A stretch of DNA of 64,000 nt. It comes from Lachnospiraceae bacterium (lineage in GTDB: Bacteria > Bacillota > Clostridia > Lachnospirales > Lachnospiraceae). Positions 28,650-38,213 of this stretch are shown piece by piece; position 1 is the first letter of the stretch, and each line of letters starts with the position of its first letter. The translations under genes and the position numbers were made by a program. The notes beneath the pieces are model-generated. The model had not been told where the DNA came from and did not search any database. It saw only the letters and a list, made by a program, of their open reading frames with translations. Where the stretch lies: positions 62,001 through 126,000 of the forward strand of contig SVFH01000002.1 of NCBI GenBank assembly GCA_015056945.1, given 5' to 3'.

Positions 28650-28730
28650 GCAAATCCGAGTGAATTTCTTATTTTTTGGCGGTTTGCCAAAAAAGCTATG
28701 TGTTTCGCCATTTTCTTATGGCAATTTTCC

Positions 28731-30089
28731 TTATTCTGATCTCATCGGAAATTCCACTTGAATTTCTGTTCCCTGACCTACTTCACTTTGCAGGGAAATG
28801 GTTGCGCCAATTTGTTCCACAACGTGCTTTACGATTGCAAGACCCAGGCCGGTTCCCCCCGTCTGCTTCGAACGGCTTTTATCTACTCTGTAAAAACGCT
28901 CGAAAATACGGTTACAATGCTCTTTGGGAATACCGATTCCCGTATCTTTTACCGTAAGTACAACTTTGTCTCCCTCTTCTTTTACTTCAACAACGACCGT
29001 TCCTCCCGGTTCATTATAACGTATTGCGTTATCTGTCAGATTATATAAAAGCTCCTCTATCATCTGCTTTCCCGCATAGACATAGCACGGATTTCCTTCG
29101 ATAGAAAGAGAAACATCATGTTTTTCAGCATTCAAAGACAACATGGACACGCATACCCGGGCACTTTCATAAAGATTGATTTTTTCAAAATCCGGACCAC
29201 TGTTGCCGGTATCAAGCTCCGACAATCGCAATATATCATTAATCAGTGTTAACAGTCTCGTCGCGTTTTTATGTATCTCATGCGAGAAACGTGTTACATC
29301 CTCCGGTGTTGCCATTCCGTTTTCCATCAGTTCGGAATAACCGGAAATCACCGTCAGGGGGGTTTTTAGTTCATGGGACACATTCGCGGTGAAATCCTGG
29401 CGCATTCTGGCACCTTTCATAATGTCCTCATGCTGGCGCCGTATGGTTTCTGCAATCGGCGCAAGCTCGCTGTAAGCCGCAACCTGCTCTGTATTGTCAA
29501 GATTCTGCGCCATATCCTCAATCGGACGCACAAGGGATTTGGTTAGAAAAGAAGCCACAATCATACAAAGAATAATCAGGGATGCACCTACCGCCAAAAG
29601 CGTCGGAAGTGAGCTGATAAAAACATTCAGCAAACTCTGGGCCTCTTTGGAAACACGTAAAACACCGCCGTCATCCAGTCGCACCGCATAATAAAAGGAA
29701 CTCTGCGCAATGGTAGCGGACTCACGTACTGCAAAGCCCTCTCCCTGCTCATAGGCCTCCTGCATCTCCGGCCGGTCCCGGTCCGCCTGAATTTCCGAAT
29801 CCGAAGCTCCGTTATCGAAACAGACAGTTCCGTTGGCGTCGATTACCGTAACGCGAAGGTCCTTTTCCGAAAGATTCTCAATCATACGATACGTTACGCT
29901 GTTTTTATCTGCAGCTTTACCGCTTAAATCTTCATTTTCCGCCACGGCAAGAATCCCCGCTACGGTAGTTAATTCATTGAAAACCTGTTTTTTAAAAATA
30001 CCGTAATAAACAAATAAAATCAGAACCATTGTTAAAACAATGGAAATTACAACAATTGAAATCAGCTGAATATTAATCTTACGCTTCAT
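28731..30089 (-). CDS. phoR: PhoR-like sensor histidine kinase
   Basis: The protein has 452 aa. Two transmembrane helices (about 7-30 and 155-180) enclose an extracytoplasmic sensor. HAMP-like linker LVRPIEDMAQN, HisKA with FTANVSHELKTPLTVISGYSEL (phospho-His), and HATPase with LLYNLTDNAIRYN, VKDTGIGIP and GGTGLGLAIVKHV. ATG after GCAAAGGAG. It lies 35 bp after the PhoP-like regulator and next to a phosphate cotransporter, supporting phosphate sensing. Confidence 0.9.
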   Translation of the reverse strand: MKRKINIQLISIVVISIVLTMVLILFVYYGIFKKQVFNELTTVAGILAVAENEDLSGKAADKNSVTYRMIENLSEKDLRVTVIDANGTVCFDNGASDSEIQADRDRPEMQEAYEQGEGFAVRESATIAQSSFYYAVRLDDGGVLRVSKEAQSLLNVFISSLPTLLAVGASLIILCMIVASFLTKSLVRPIEDMAQNLDNTEQVAAYSELAPIAETIRRQHEDIMKGARMRQDFTANVSHELKTPLTVISGYSELMENGMATPEDVTRFSHEIHKNATRLLTLINDILRLSELDTGNSGPDFEKINLYESARVCVSMLSLNAEKHDVSLSIEGNPCYVYAGKQMIEELLYNLTDNAIRYNEPGGTVVVEVKEEGDKVVLTVKDTGIGIPKEHCNRIFERFYRVDKSRSKQTGGTGLGLAIVKHVVEQIGATISLQSEVGQGTEIQVEFPMRSE

Positions 30090-30124
30090 CTACAGGCTCC
30101 TTTGCGTAATCTGAAATACGTCTG

Positions 30125-30802
30125 TTACTCCGCATTCATCACATAACCGACATTTCGGACGGTTTTAATGAGACTTCCTTCTTCGCCGAGCTTCTTACGA
30201 AGATTTTTGACATGCATATCAATGGTACGGGATTCTCCGATGAAATCCGTTCCCCATATTTTATCAAGAATCTTATCTCTTGTAATTACAATGCCCGTAT
30301 TGGACAAAAACAGCTTCAACAATTCATACTCTTTATATGTAAGCTCACACAAAACGCCTCCGACTGTTACCTGATGCCGGCGTTCATCCATCTCTATTTC
30401 ACCGAACGCAAGTGAGATTTCTGCTTCCTGCGGAAGCGTTCTGCGTAAAAGTGCTTTGACTCGTGAAATCAGCTCCATAACACCAAAAGGCTTCGTCATA
30501 TAATCATCCGCGCCCATATCGAGCCCTTTTACCTTGTCAATCTCCGTTGTTTTGGCAGTCAGCATGATTACCGGCAGTTTTTTTGTTTCTTCTGCCGCTC
30601 TTATTTTACCAAGAATTGTCAGACCGTCTTCATCGGGAAGCATAATATCAAGTAAAACAAGATCGGGAAGCTTCTTTTTTAAAGCTTCATGGAAACTTTT
30701 GGCTTCTTGGAAACCTTCTACATGATAGCCTGAATTTTTCAGCGCAAACTCTTCAATTTCAAGAATACTTCTGTCATCTTCTACAATATAAATCAATGCC
30801 AT
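30125..30802 (-). CDS. phoP: PhoP/PhoB-like OmpR-family response regulator
   Basis: The protein has 225 aa. Receiver domain with IVEDDRSI, phospho-Asp in LVLLDIMLPDEDG, switch Thr/Lys in MLTAKTTE and DYMTKPFG. Winged helix with ELLKLFLSNTGIVITRDKILDKIWG and SRTIDMHVKNLRKKLG. Preceded by AAAGAGG. Lies between the cotransporter and the kinase, with the cotransporter promoter carrying Pho-box-like repeats. Confidence 0.93.
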   Translation of the reverse strand: MALIYIVEDDRSILEIEEFALKNSGYHVEGFQEAKSFHEALKKKLPDLVLLDIMLPDEDGLTILGKIRAAEETKKLPVIMLTAKTTEIDKVKGLDMGADDYMTKPFGVMELISRVKALLRRTLPQEAEISLAFGEIEMDERRHQVTVGGVLCELTYKEYELLKLFLSNTGIVITRDKILDKIWGTDFIGESRTIDMHVKNLRKKLGEEGSLIKTVRNVGYVMNAE

Positions 30803-30872
30803 TTTTAATACCTCTTTTTATCGAAAGGAATGCGTCCTTATCAAACGCATTCCTCTCCGTTTCTTTATTTCC

Positions 30873-32636
30873 CTATGGTAAAAGATATTTCTTTTTATAA
30901 TTTTCTACCGCTTTGACGAAATCAGCGTTATCCGCTGAACGCATCTTTTCAAGATACTGATGTGCCTCCACATCTTCCGTCTCCTGAATTGCACAAATCG
31001 CAATATTGGAACAATGGTCGGAAACACGTTCATAATTGTTCATAATGTCTGCAAGCACGAAGCCCATTTCAATGGTACATTCTCCCTTACGCAGACGGCG
31101 GACATGGCGACTCATCAGCTCATCACTAAGGTCATCAATTACTTCTTCAAGCGGTTCTACGCTTCGTGCCACCTTCTCATCCTGCGTTTCAAGCGCAGAT
31201 ACTGCCGCTACCAGAATATCCTTGATTGCTTTGGCATAAACCTTTAACTCAGCCTCTGCAGATTCTGTGAAACGAAGTTTTTTCTCATTCATTTCCTTCG
31301 CGGAATGTGCCACATTTACCGCATGGTCTCCGATTCGTTCAAGGTCTCCGATACAATGTAACAAAACGGTCAACATGTGACTGTCTTTCTCTGACATGTT
31401 TTTTCCGTTGAGTTTGACCAGATAACTGCCGAGTTCATCTTCGTAACGGTCAAGCAAATCTTCCTGTTCTTTTACGGCTGCCAGCTTCTCATCGCTGTAA
31501 GATTCAAATAAAGCATGCGCCGACAGAAAAGCTTCTTTGGCAAGATTAGCCATATCAAGTGCAGCGTTTCGACACTGCTCCATCGCAAGACCCGGTGTCT
31601 CTAAGAAACGTTCCTCAAGAATAGAAAAGCATCTTTCTTTTCCGGTTTCTTCTTTTTTATCATCGTCCTTAATAGTAAGACACGCTAACTTTTCAAGTAC
31701 CTTTGAAAACGGTAAAAGAATACAGGTTGCTGTTATATTAAACACGGAATGCACAATTGCAATTCCCATCGGTGTTGCGGCTTCGCTAAAGAACGAGAAG
31801 TGCACAAATGCATTTACCGAATAGAACAAAATCAAGAATATCAACGTCCCGATTACATTAAAATACAAATGAATTAATGCAGCACGACGCGCATTCTTAC
31901 TTGCGCCGATACCGGATAAAAGAGCCGTAACACAGGTTCCGATATTCTGTCCCATAATAATAGGAAAAACCACAGAAAATGGAACGGAACCGGTCGCACA
32001 AAGTGCCTGCAAAATACCTACGGATGCCGATGAAGACTGAATAATTGCTGTCAGAATCAAACCGGCAAGAAGCCCAAGCAACGGATGGGAAAACATCGTC
32101 AGAATATTTGTAAACTCCGGTACATCCGCAAGAGGCTTTACGGCAGAACTCATAGCATCCATACCAAACATTAGAACCGCAAAACCGAGTAAAATCGTTC
32201 CGATGTCTTTGATGCGTTCCTTTTTGCTTGCCATCAGAAGAATAATGCCGATAAAAGCCAGAACCGGTGAAAAAGAAGTAGGCTTAAATAACTGCATAAT
32301 CAGATTATCACTTTCAATTCCGACAAGACTCAAGAACCATGATGTAACCGTAGTACCGATATTAGCACCCATGATAATGCCGACTGTCTGCGAAAGCTTC
32401 ATAATTCCCGCATTTACAAATCCGACTACCATGACCGTTGTCGCCGATGATGATTGGATAACACCCGTCACAAGCGCACCAAGCAATACACCTTTGATTG
32501 GATTCGAAGTCATCTTCTCGAGAATTTTTTCCATACGGCCGCCCGATGCTCTGGAAAGTGCATCACCAAGCACCTGCATTCCGTATAAAAATAACGCCAA
32601 GCCACCTAACAAACCTAAGATGTTAAAAATGTCCAT
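30873..32636 (-). CDS. Na+/phosphate cotransporter with PhoU-like C-terminal domain
   Basis: The protein has 587 aa. The N-terminal half (about 1-310) has the two inverted Na/Pi-cotransporter repeats with paired GVIQSSSATTVMVVGF and TAIIQSSSASVGILQAL motifs, the substrate-binding QSSSA pairs. The C-terminal 200 residues are helical PhoU-like repeats (for example LERIGDHAVNVAHSA and YERVSDHCSNIAICA, acidic-residue metal sites). It imports phosphate coupled to Na+. The promoter has two TTTACA direct repeats 11 bp apart, so PhoP control is likely. Confidence 0.92.
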   Translation of the reverse strand: MDIFNILGLLGGLALFLYGMQVLGDALSRASGGRMEKILEKMTSNPIKGVLLGALVTGVIQSSSATTVMVVGFVNAGIMKLSQTVGIIMGANIGTTVTSWFLSLVGIESDNLIMQLFKPTSFSPVLAFIGIILLMASKKERIKDIGTILLGFAVLMFGMDAMSSAVKPLADVPEFTNILTMFSHPLLGLLAGLILTAIIQSSSASVGILQALCATGSVPFSVVFPIIMGQNIGTCVTALLSGIGASKNARRAALIHLYFNVIGTLIFLILFYSVNAFVHFSFFSEAATPMGIAIVHSVFNITATCILLPFSKVLEKLACLTIKDDDKKEETGKERCFSILEERFLETPGLAMEQCRNAALDMANLAKEAFLSAHALFESYSDEKLAAVKEQEDLLDRYEDELGSYLVKLNGKNMSEKDSHMLTVLLHCIGDLERIGDHAVNVAHSAKEMNEKKLRFTESAEAELKVYAKAIKDILVAAVSALETQDEKVARSVEPLEEVIDDLSDELMSRHVRRLRKGECTIEMGFVLADIMNNYERVSDHCSNIAICAIQETEDVEAHQYLEKMRSADNADFVKAVENYKKKYLLP

Positions 32637-32716
32637 TATTGTCTCCTTTTCCGACGATTGCTATGTATTCTCGCAACTTCCGTCTTATATCACTATAATG
32701 GTGCCCTGTAAAATCC

Positions 32717-32745
32717 ATTTTATACGAATGTAAAGAATTTGTAAA
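32717..32745 (-). promoter_or_regulatory. Pho-box-like promoter of the Na/Pi cotransporter operon
   Basis: On the minus strand TTTACA (32740-32745) and TTTACA (32729-32734) lie 11 bp apart, matching the spacing of PhoP direct repeats in Bacillus. A TAAAAT -10 (32717-32722) lies 17 bp from the first repeat, so it overlaps the -35 element. Confidence 0.5.
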
Positions 32746-32756
32746 ATATATTTGCC

Positions 32757-32785
32757 TTGACAAATTCTTCATATATGAATAGAAT
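32757..32785 (+). promoter_or_regulatory. Promoter of the proline T-box leader
   Basis: TTGACA (32757-32762), exact 17-bp spacer and TAGAAT (32780-32785). Transcription would start near 32792, just before Stem I of the T-box. Confidence 0.85.
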
Positions 32786-32791
32786 TGGGAA

Positions 32792-33022
32792 TAACAGCTG
32801 AATCTATCGACTATGAAGAGGAATAGTACGCATAAAGACGTCCCAGAGAGAGAATCCGCAGGCTGCAAGATTCTTACGCCCCTGATGCCGAACCGGCCTT
32901 GGAGTCCCTGCTAATCACAGGCGTAGCACCGGCGTTAACGGTAAGATGAGTGAATGCAATCGCATTAATTAGGGTGGTATCGCCGAGCTTTTCGGTCCCT
33001 TGGGGACGGGAAGGCTTTTTTT
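32792..33022 (+). promoter_or_regulatory. T-box riboswitch (tRNA-Pro, specifier CCG) controlling proS
   Basis: The leader has the T-box features: AG-box-like GGAATAGTACGC, apical CAGAGAGAG, GGCTGCAAGATTCTT, a specifier loop GAACCGGCC with CCG (Pro) at 32893-32895, the T-box sequence AGGGTGGTATCGCC (32971-32984), and a terminator hairpin with a T-run (32986-33022). Uncharged tRNA-Pro would stabilise the antiterminator and allow readthrough to proS, which lies unusually far downstream (about 515 bp) behind another structured element. Confidence 0.92.
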
Positions 33023-33063
33023 ATTGTACCGGATCACGGAGAAAACTTCCGTTACGGTATATT

Positions 33064-33300
33064 CCGGTGAAAGTGTATATGTTTTGGTCAGATTCTCTGT
33101 TTGGAAAATTATTTTTCTAAATGTTTCTCCCAAGGATGAATTTAACCTGACGCAAACGGTTCAAAGGAGGCATCCATGCCCCATTGAACCTTCCGACAAC
33201 ATCGTGTTGTCGGCTTGCTGTTTGTGAATCAGAAACATTAAGAAAAATGTAATTCCCCTACACAAAGAAAATCTGACCAAAACATATACACTTCCACCGG
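33064..33300 (-). ncRNA. Structured RNA element, copy A (novel candidate)
   Basis: A 237-nt block closed by 31-bp arms (CCGGTG...TCAGATT) with one mismatch. Inside, in minus-strand order, are an inner helix TTCTTAATGTTTCT/AGAAACATTTAGAA, a perfect hairpin CCGACAACA-CGA-TGTTGTCGG, and a second hairpin GGTTCAA...TTGAACC with an inner GGCA-TGGA-TGCC. Conserved motifs CAGCAA and GTTTGCGTC flank them. The second copy at 35007-35238 shares the core but has a different outer stem. Imperfect pairs are A-C on the plus strand and G-U on the minus strand, so the RNA is probably read from the minus strand. It lies between the T-box and proS. Confidence 0.7.
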
Positions 33301-33538
33301 TAAAACATAGGCTTTTCCCCTGTAATCCGATGCATAAAAAAGCGTCAAGACACAATATCGCTCGCGCGTTACACCTTGAACTTTTAATTTCAAGGAGCAT
33401 ATGATATCGCCTTATTATCTGAAGTACGTTTATTATGTCATTTCATATAATTGAAATAAATATCTTTACCCACGATTCCTTATTTTGGAATTCAAAATTT
33501 TAAATATATTTTTATATTAATAAGAAGGAGAAAGAATC

Positions 33539-34972
33539 ATGGCAGATGACAAGAAATTAGTAGAAGCCATCACATCCATGGACGTGGATTTCGCCCAATG
33601 GTATACGGATGTGGTAAAAAAAGCAGAATTGATTGACTACACCAGTGTGAAAGGCTGTATGGTAATCAAGCCCGCAGGTTATGCAATCTGGGAACTGATT
33701 CAGAGCCAGCTGGATGCACGTTTCAAGGAAACGGGAGTTGAGAACGTATACTTACCTATGTTTATTCCCGAAAGTCTTTTACAGAAGGAAAAAGACCACG
33801 TGGAAGGTTTTGCGCCTGAGGTTGCATGGGTAACACACGGCGGACTTGAGCCTTTACAGGAGAGAATGTGCGTACGTCCTACCTCTGAGACATTGTTCTG
33901 TGATTTCTACGCAAACGAAATCCACTCTTACAGAGACCTTCCCAAGGTATATAACCAGTGGTGCAGCGTTGTCCGTTGGGAAAAGACCACAAGACCGTTC
34001 CTTAGAAGCCGCGAATTCTTATGGCAGGAAGGCCACACGGCACATGCTACCGCAGAAGATGCAGAAGCACGTACCATCCAGATGTTAAATGTATATGCAG
34101 ACTTCCTTGAGAATGTTCTTGCAATTCCCGTAATCAAAGGACAAAAAACCGACAAAGAGAAATTCGCAGGTGCCGTAGCAACCTACACCATCGAAGCCCT
34201 GATGCATGATGGTAAAGCTTTGCAGTCCGGTACCAGCCACAACTTCGGCGACGGTTTCGCCAAAGCCTTCGGTATCCAGTATACATCAAAAGAGAACAAG
34301 CTCGAATATGTACACCAGACTTCCTGGGGTATGACAACAAGATTAATCGGTGCCATCATCATGGTTCATGGTGATAATTCCGGTCTTGTGTTACCTCCCC
34401 GTGTCGCACCCGTACAGGTTGCCATCATTCCTATTCAGCAGAAGAAGGAAGGCGTGCTTGATAAGGCATATGAATTAAAAGAACGCTTAAAAGGCTTCCG
34501 CGTCAAAGTAGACGATACCGACAAATCTCCCGGCTGGAAATTCTCCGAACAGGAAATGCGCGGTATTCCCGTACGTATCGAAATCGGTCCCCGCGACATC
34601 GAGGCAAACAAGGCAATTCTTGTACGTCGTGACAATGGCGAAAAGAAAGAAATCAACCTTGATAACTTAGAGACAGAGATTGCAACCCTTCTTGATACCA
34701 TCCAGGTTGAGATGTTAGAGCGTGCACGTGCTCACAGAGAGGAACACACCTACACTGCAACTGACTATGCAACCTTCCTTGATATCCTTGATAACAAGCC
34801 CGGTTTCGTCAAAGCAATGTGGTGCGGCGAGAGAGCCTGCGAAGACAAGATAAAAGAAGATGCACAGGCAACCAGCCGTTGTATGCCTTTTGAACAGGAA
34901 AAAATCGCAAATACCTGTATTTGCTGTGGAAAACCTGCCGAAAAAATGGTATATTGGGGTAAAGCATATTAA
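33539..34972 (+). CDS. proS: Prolyl-tRNA synthetase (ProS, short type)
   Basis: The protein has 477 aa, the archaeal/eukaryote-like short type without the INS editing domain. It charges tRNA-Pro. Class II motifs: motif 2 around [37 protein letters not shown] and motif 3 [16 protein letters not shown]. The anticodon-binding domain follows (about 285-390) and a C-terminal zinc-binding region ends in a CICCGK cluster. ATG after AAGAAGGAG. The long gap to its T-box is filled by copy A of the structured RNA. Copy B lies 35 bp after the stop. Confidence 0.96.
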   Translation: MADDKKLVEAITSMDVDFAQWYTDVVKKAELIDYTSVKGCMVIKPAGYAIWELIQSQLDARFKETGVENVYLPMFIPESLLQKEKDHVEGFAPEVAWVTHGGLEPLQERMCVRPTSETLFCDFYANEIHSYRDLPKVYNQWCSVVRWEKTTRPFLRSREFLWQEGHTAHATAEDAEARTIQMLNVYADFLENVLAIPVIKGQKTDKEKFAGAVATYTIEALMHDGKALQSGTSHNFGDGFAKAFGIQYTSKENKLEYVHQTSWGMTTRLIGAIIMVHGDNSGLVLPPRVAPVQVAIIPIQQKKEGVLDKAYELKERLKGFRVKVDDTDKSPGWKFSEQEMRGIPVRIEIGPRDIEANKAILVRRDNGEKKEINLDNLETEIATLLDTIQVEMLERARAHREEHTYTATDYATFLDILDNKPGFVKAMWCGERACEDKIKEDAQATSRCMPFEQEKIANTCICCGKPAEKMVYWGKAY

Positions 34973-35006
34973 TTTCCGGCAAAAATCCGCTTGATGCGGT
35001 GAATAC

Positions 35007-35238
35007 GGAGAGGTACGCATGCCATTTCACTTTTTTGGCTGCTTACGGATGCAAGGTTTTCTAAATGTTTCTGCGGCATCACTTGATAACGGACGCAAAC
35101 GGTCCAAACGTGACATCCATGTCCCGTCGGACCTTCCGACAACATCGTGTTGTCGGATTGCTGAAACAGAGACGAAACATTAAGAAAAGCTATCCTCCGA
35201 CGCAAAGCACAAAAGCGAAATGGCATGCGCACCTCTCC
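35007..35238 (-). ncRNA. Structured RNA element, copy B (novel candidate)
   Basis: A 232-nt block with the same architecture as copy A. The outer arms read GGAGAGGTACGCATGCCATT on one side with two A-C mismatches that become G-U on the minus strand. The inner helix and the CCGACAACA hairpin are identical to copy A; the second hairpin has GGTCC...GGACC in place of GGTTC...GAACC and GACA-TGGA-TGTC in place of GGCA-TGGA-TGCC. These are compensatory changes, the mark of a structured RNA. It lies between proS and ackA. A track ORF across it (34969-35232) is only a translation of the element. Confidence 0.7.
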
Positions 35239-35332
35239 TTACACAACAATAAAGGCGAAATTTTATAGGAAATTAATTTTAACTTATAATATCTTTTAAT
35301 ATTTTAAAATGAATTGAAGAAGGAGAAATGAA

Positions 35333-36526
35333 ATGAACGTTTTAGTTATTAACTGTGGTAGCTCATCTTTGAAGTATCAGTTGATTAACAGCGATACGGA
35401 AGCTGTTCTTGCAAAAGGTCTCTGCGAGAGAATCGGTGCTGCAGGCTCAGTGCTTAAGCACACACCCGCAGGCGGAGACAAGGTGGAAATCGAATCTCCG
35501 ATGCCCAATCACACACAGGCAATCCAGCTTGTTATTAACGCTTTGACCGATGCAAATCACGGCGTTGTTAAGAGCCTTGATGAAATCGACGCAGTAGGTC
35601 ACCGTATCGTACACGGTGGTGAGAAGTTCGCTTCCTCTACCATCATCACAGACGAAGTACTTGCAGCAATTGAAGAATGCAATGACCTTGCACCCCTTCA
35701 CAACCCTGCAAACTTAATCGGCATCAACGCTTGTAAGGAAATTATGCCCAACGTTCCCATGGTTGCAGTATTCGATACCGCCTTCCATCAGACAATGCCT
35801 GAGAAGGCTTATCTCTACGGACTTCCTTACGAATACTATGAGAAATACAAAATCCGCCGTTACGGTTTCCACGGTACAAGCCATGATTTCGTTTCTGCAC
35901 GTGCAGCACAGATTCTTGGCAAAGACCGCAAAGATTTAAAGATTATCGTTTGCCACTTAGGAAACGGTGCAAGTATCTCTGCTGTTGACCACGGCAAGTG
36001 TGTTGACACCAGTATGGGTCTTACCCCGCTCGAAGGTCTTATCATGGGAACACGTTCCGGTGACTTAGACCCCGCAATCATCGAGTTCATCGCAAACAAA
36101 GAGAATTTGTCCAGCGCAGAGATTAACAATATCTTAAATAAAAAATCCGGTGTATTCGGTCTCTCCGGCGGCGTATCCAGCGACTTCCGTGATTTATCAA
36201 ATGCCATGGACGAAGGCAATGCCCTCGCAAAAGCCGCATTAGAAACATATTCCTACCGTGTAGCTAAATACATCGGTTCTTACGCAGCTGCAATGAACGG
36301 TGTAGATGTAATTGCTTTCACTGCAGGTATCGGCGAGAACGATGCACGTGTTCGCGAAATGGTTGGTCAGTACTTAGGCTACTTGGGCGCCAGCATTGAT
36401 CCCGTTAAAAACAAAGTACGCGGCGAAGAAACTATTCTCTCCGCAGAAGGTGATAAAGTAACCGTTATGATCGTTCCTACCAACGAAGAACTTGCAATCG
36501 CAAGAGAAACCGTTCGTCTGGTATAA
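35333..36526 (+). CDS. ackA: Acetate kinase
   Basis: The protein has 397 aa. It makes ATP and acetate from acetyl phosphate, the last step of acetate fermentation. Motifs: [11 protein letters not shown] at the N-terminus, [34 protein letters not shown] and FTAGIGEND. Start after AAGAAGGAG. A strong terminator follows. Acetate kinase usually sits next to pta, but pta is not next to it here. Confidence 0.97.
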   Translation: MNVLVINCGSSSLKYQLINSDTEAVLAKGLCERIGAAGSVLKHTPAGGDKVEIESPMPNHTQAIQLVINALTDANHGVVKSLDEIDAVGHRIVHGGEKFASSTIITDEVLAAIEECNDLAPLHNPANLIGINACKEIMPNVPMVAVFDTAFHQTMPEKAYLYGLPYEYYEKYKIRRYGFHGTSHDFVSARAAQILGKDRKDLKIIVCHLGNGASISAVDHGKCVDTSMGLTPLEGLIMGTRSGDLDPAIIEFIANKENLSSAEINNILNKKSGVFGLSGGVSSDFRDLSNAMDEGNALAKAALETYSYRVAKYIGSYAAAMNGVDVIAFTAGIGENDARVREMVGQYLGYLGASIDPVKNKVRGEETILSAEGDKVTVMIVPTNEELAIARETVRLV

Positions 36527-36566
36527 AAATCGTCTTATCGGACCGGTAAAATAATGCAATTTAAAA

Positions 36567-36609
36567 ATACCTCACACATTCTAAGAAATGTGAGAGGTAT
36601 TTTTTTTGA
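36567..36609 (+). terminator. ackA terminator
   Basis: ATACCTC-ACACATT, small loop, AAATGTGAGAGGTATT followed by eight Ts. The stem has a single bulge. Confidence 0.9.
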
Positions 36610-36737
36610 TGCCAATTGTTCCCTGTCAAAAATACAATAAATGGAGTTTTCTATAAAAATGTGTTAAAATATTTAAGATATTTATAAATGCTGACGTTTT
36701 TGGGGCTACATTTAAGGATACTATGAGGAGAAAAAAG

Positions 36738-38168
36738 ATGGATTCAAACTCAGTTCAATCAGATAAAAATGGAAAATCCGGGGACTTGGAAGTGAAAAAG
36801 TGGTTGCGGAAGTATATTTTTACAGTAGAGAACCTTATTTGTCTGGCAGGCTTTTTACTTTCGATAGGCGGATACTATTTTACGGATTTTGACTTTTTTC
36901 AGAATCTGAATCTTGTGCTTTCATTTGTTTTTGTGGTATATGCAGGTTTTAGCTCTTGCATTAAGGTAACCAAATCAGAAGAAGATGACGATATTCTGAA
37001 ACCAACTATTTTACCGGGAGTAATTCTTCTGATTCTTGGTGATTTGCTCTGGATGGCGACCGGTTTGCACACTGTTTCAGAAATTTTACTACTGCCCCAT
37101 TCCCTTGAAAGCGCTTGTATCCGCGTGTTGACGGATACAATTTTACCTTTTTTTGATATTCCGTCACATTCCGCGTCCGATATTGCCTATACCATCAAAG
37201 ATTTTCTTTTTAACCTGTGTACTCTCGGACTATTGATTACTCTCGATATTTTGTTGCTGATTTCTGTCATAAAAAACAGACGCCTCACAGGTGAAAAACC
37301 GGAGTATACCGTCAAATGGGGCATTCTTGCTGGAATTCGATATCTGGCCGGCGTTTACCAGCTGGTATTTTTGATACTCATTCCTTCCCTTATGGTGGAA
37401 GGTTTTTTGGATCCGAATACCGGATTATTTCCGGATGACTATAATCACGGCATTCCGTTCTTTGTGATATCTCCGCTGTTTTTATTCAGCTTTGTTTATA
37501 TTGTCTTCTGTAAGTATTTTTTTAAAGAGTCCAAAAAACGTGATGTCGGTATTGCAGTATCACTGTTGCCCTTTTTGTTTGTGATGGCAACGGCAATCAT
37601 CACCGACTCCGTAGATAATTTCACAGACCTGTATCAAAACGGTTCCACAGGTGTAATGTTGTATTTGTATGCGGCGAGGGATCTGATTCTGCTCCTTTTT
37701 ACAGCAGCCGGAATGATAGTGGCCGTCTTTGCCAAACGCATTCCTGCCATTAGGCTGATGCTTGCCTTTTATGCTCTCATTTATTTACTCACGATGTTTA
37801 GTTTGCCGGAATATTGGATTGTAAAAGATATTATAGACCGGAGGCAAACGGAAGATTATATCGCCAGTGATAATCTTGATTATCCAACATACGGATATGG
37901 GACAACGATGATTGTCGAAGCCAGCTCCGATGCAACACCCGCAATCATAACGTTATTGGATGAAATGGATGAGACCGAATGGCAGGAATGCTTGGAATAT
38001 TTGGAAATGAAAAAACAGGGAAGTGGACCTGTTTGTACTACATGCGAGTTTCATTATAAATATGAATGGCTGAATTGTCATTATCAGGAAGAAACGTACG
38101 GCAATTTGTCACGTGCAAGGTCAATAAAAATAATTCAAGAGAAGTTAAACGAAATAAATGAGAATTAA
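36738..38168 (+). CDS. Multi-pass membrane protein (DUF4153/DUF4173-like)
   Basis: ATG at 36738 after TGAGGAG gives 476 aa; a start five codons earlier is also possible. About 9-10 hydrophobic helices between residues 30 and 375. The C-terminal soluble part (about 385-476) has MIVEASSDATPAIITLLDE, similar to the C-terminal domain of DUF4153-type proteins. Role unknown. Own terminator after the stop. Confidence 0.65.
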   Translation: MDSNSVQSDKNGKSGDLEVKKWLRKYIFTVENLICLAGFLLSIGGYYFTDFDFFQNLNLVLSFVFVVYAGFSSCIKVTKSEEDDDILKPTILPGVILLILGDLLWMATGLHTVSEILLLPHSLESACIRVLTDTILPFFDIPSHSASDIAYTIKDFLFNLCTLGLLITLDILLLISVIKNRRLTGEKPEYTVKWGILAGIRYLAGVYQLVFLILIPSLMVEGFLDPNTGLFPDDYNHGIPFFVISPLFLFSFVYIVFCKYFFKESKKRDVGIAVSLLPFLFVMATAIITDSVDNFTDLYQNGSTGVMLYLYAARDLILLLFTAAGMIVAVFAKRIPAIRLMLAFYALIYLLTMFSLPEYWIVKDIIDRRQTEDYIASDNLDYPTYGYGTTMIVEASSDATPAIITLLDEMDETEWQECLEYLEMKKQGSGPVCTTCEFHYKYEWLNCHYQEETYGNLSRARSIKIIQEKLNEINEN

Positions 38169-38172
38169 GAAA

Positions 38173-38199
38173 AGGACTGCAATTGCAGTCCTTCTTTTA
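38173..38199. terminator. Bidirectional terminator
   Basis: Perfect palindrome with arms AAGGACTGCAA/TTGCAGTCCTT, followed by CTTTT on the plus strand and CTTTTCTT on the minus strand. It serves the membrane protein gene and the convergent amidohydrolase gene. Confidence 0.85.
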
Positions 38200-38213
38200 T
38201 CTCTTCTGTCTCT

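Noticed and set aside
33161-33400. ORF on the minus strand across structured RNA copy A
   Set aside because: Translation of the element; the related ORF at 34969-35232 shares only the core hairpin-derived peptide, and neither has a ribosome site.
33064-35238. Retron ncRNA or group II intron
   Set aside because: Closing arms resemble a retron a1/a2 stem, but no reverse transcriptase is in the window and no intron domain V-like GAAA tetraloop hairpin was seen.
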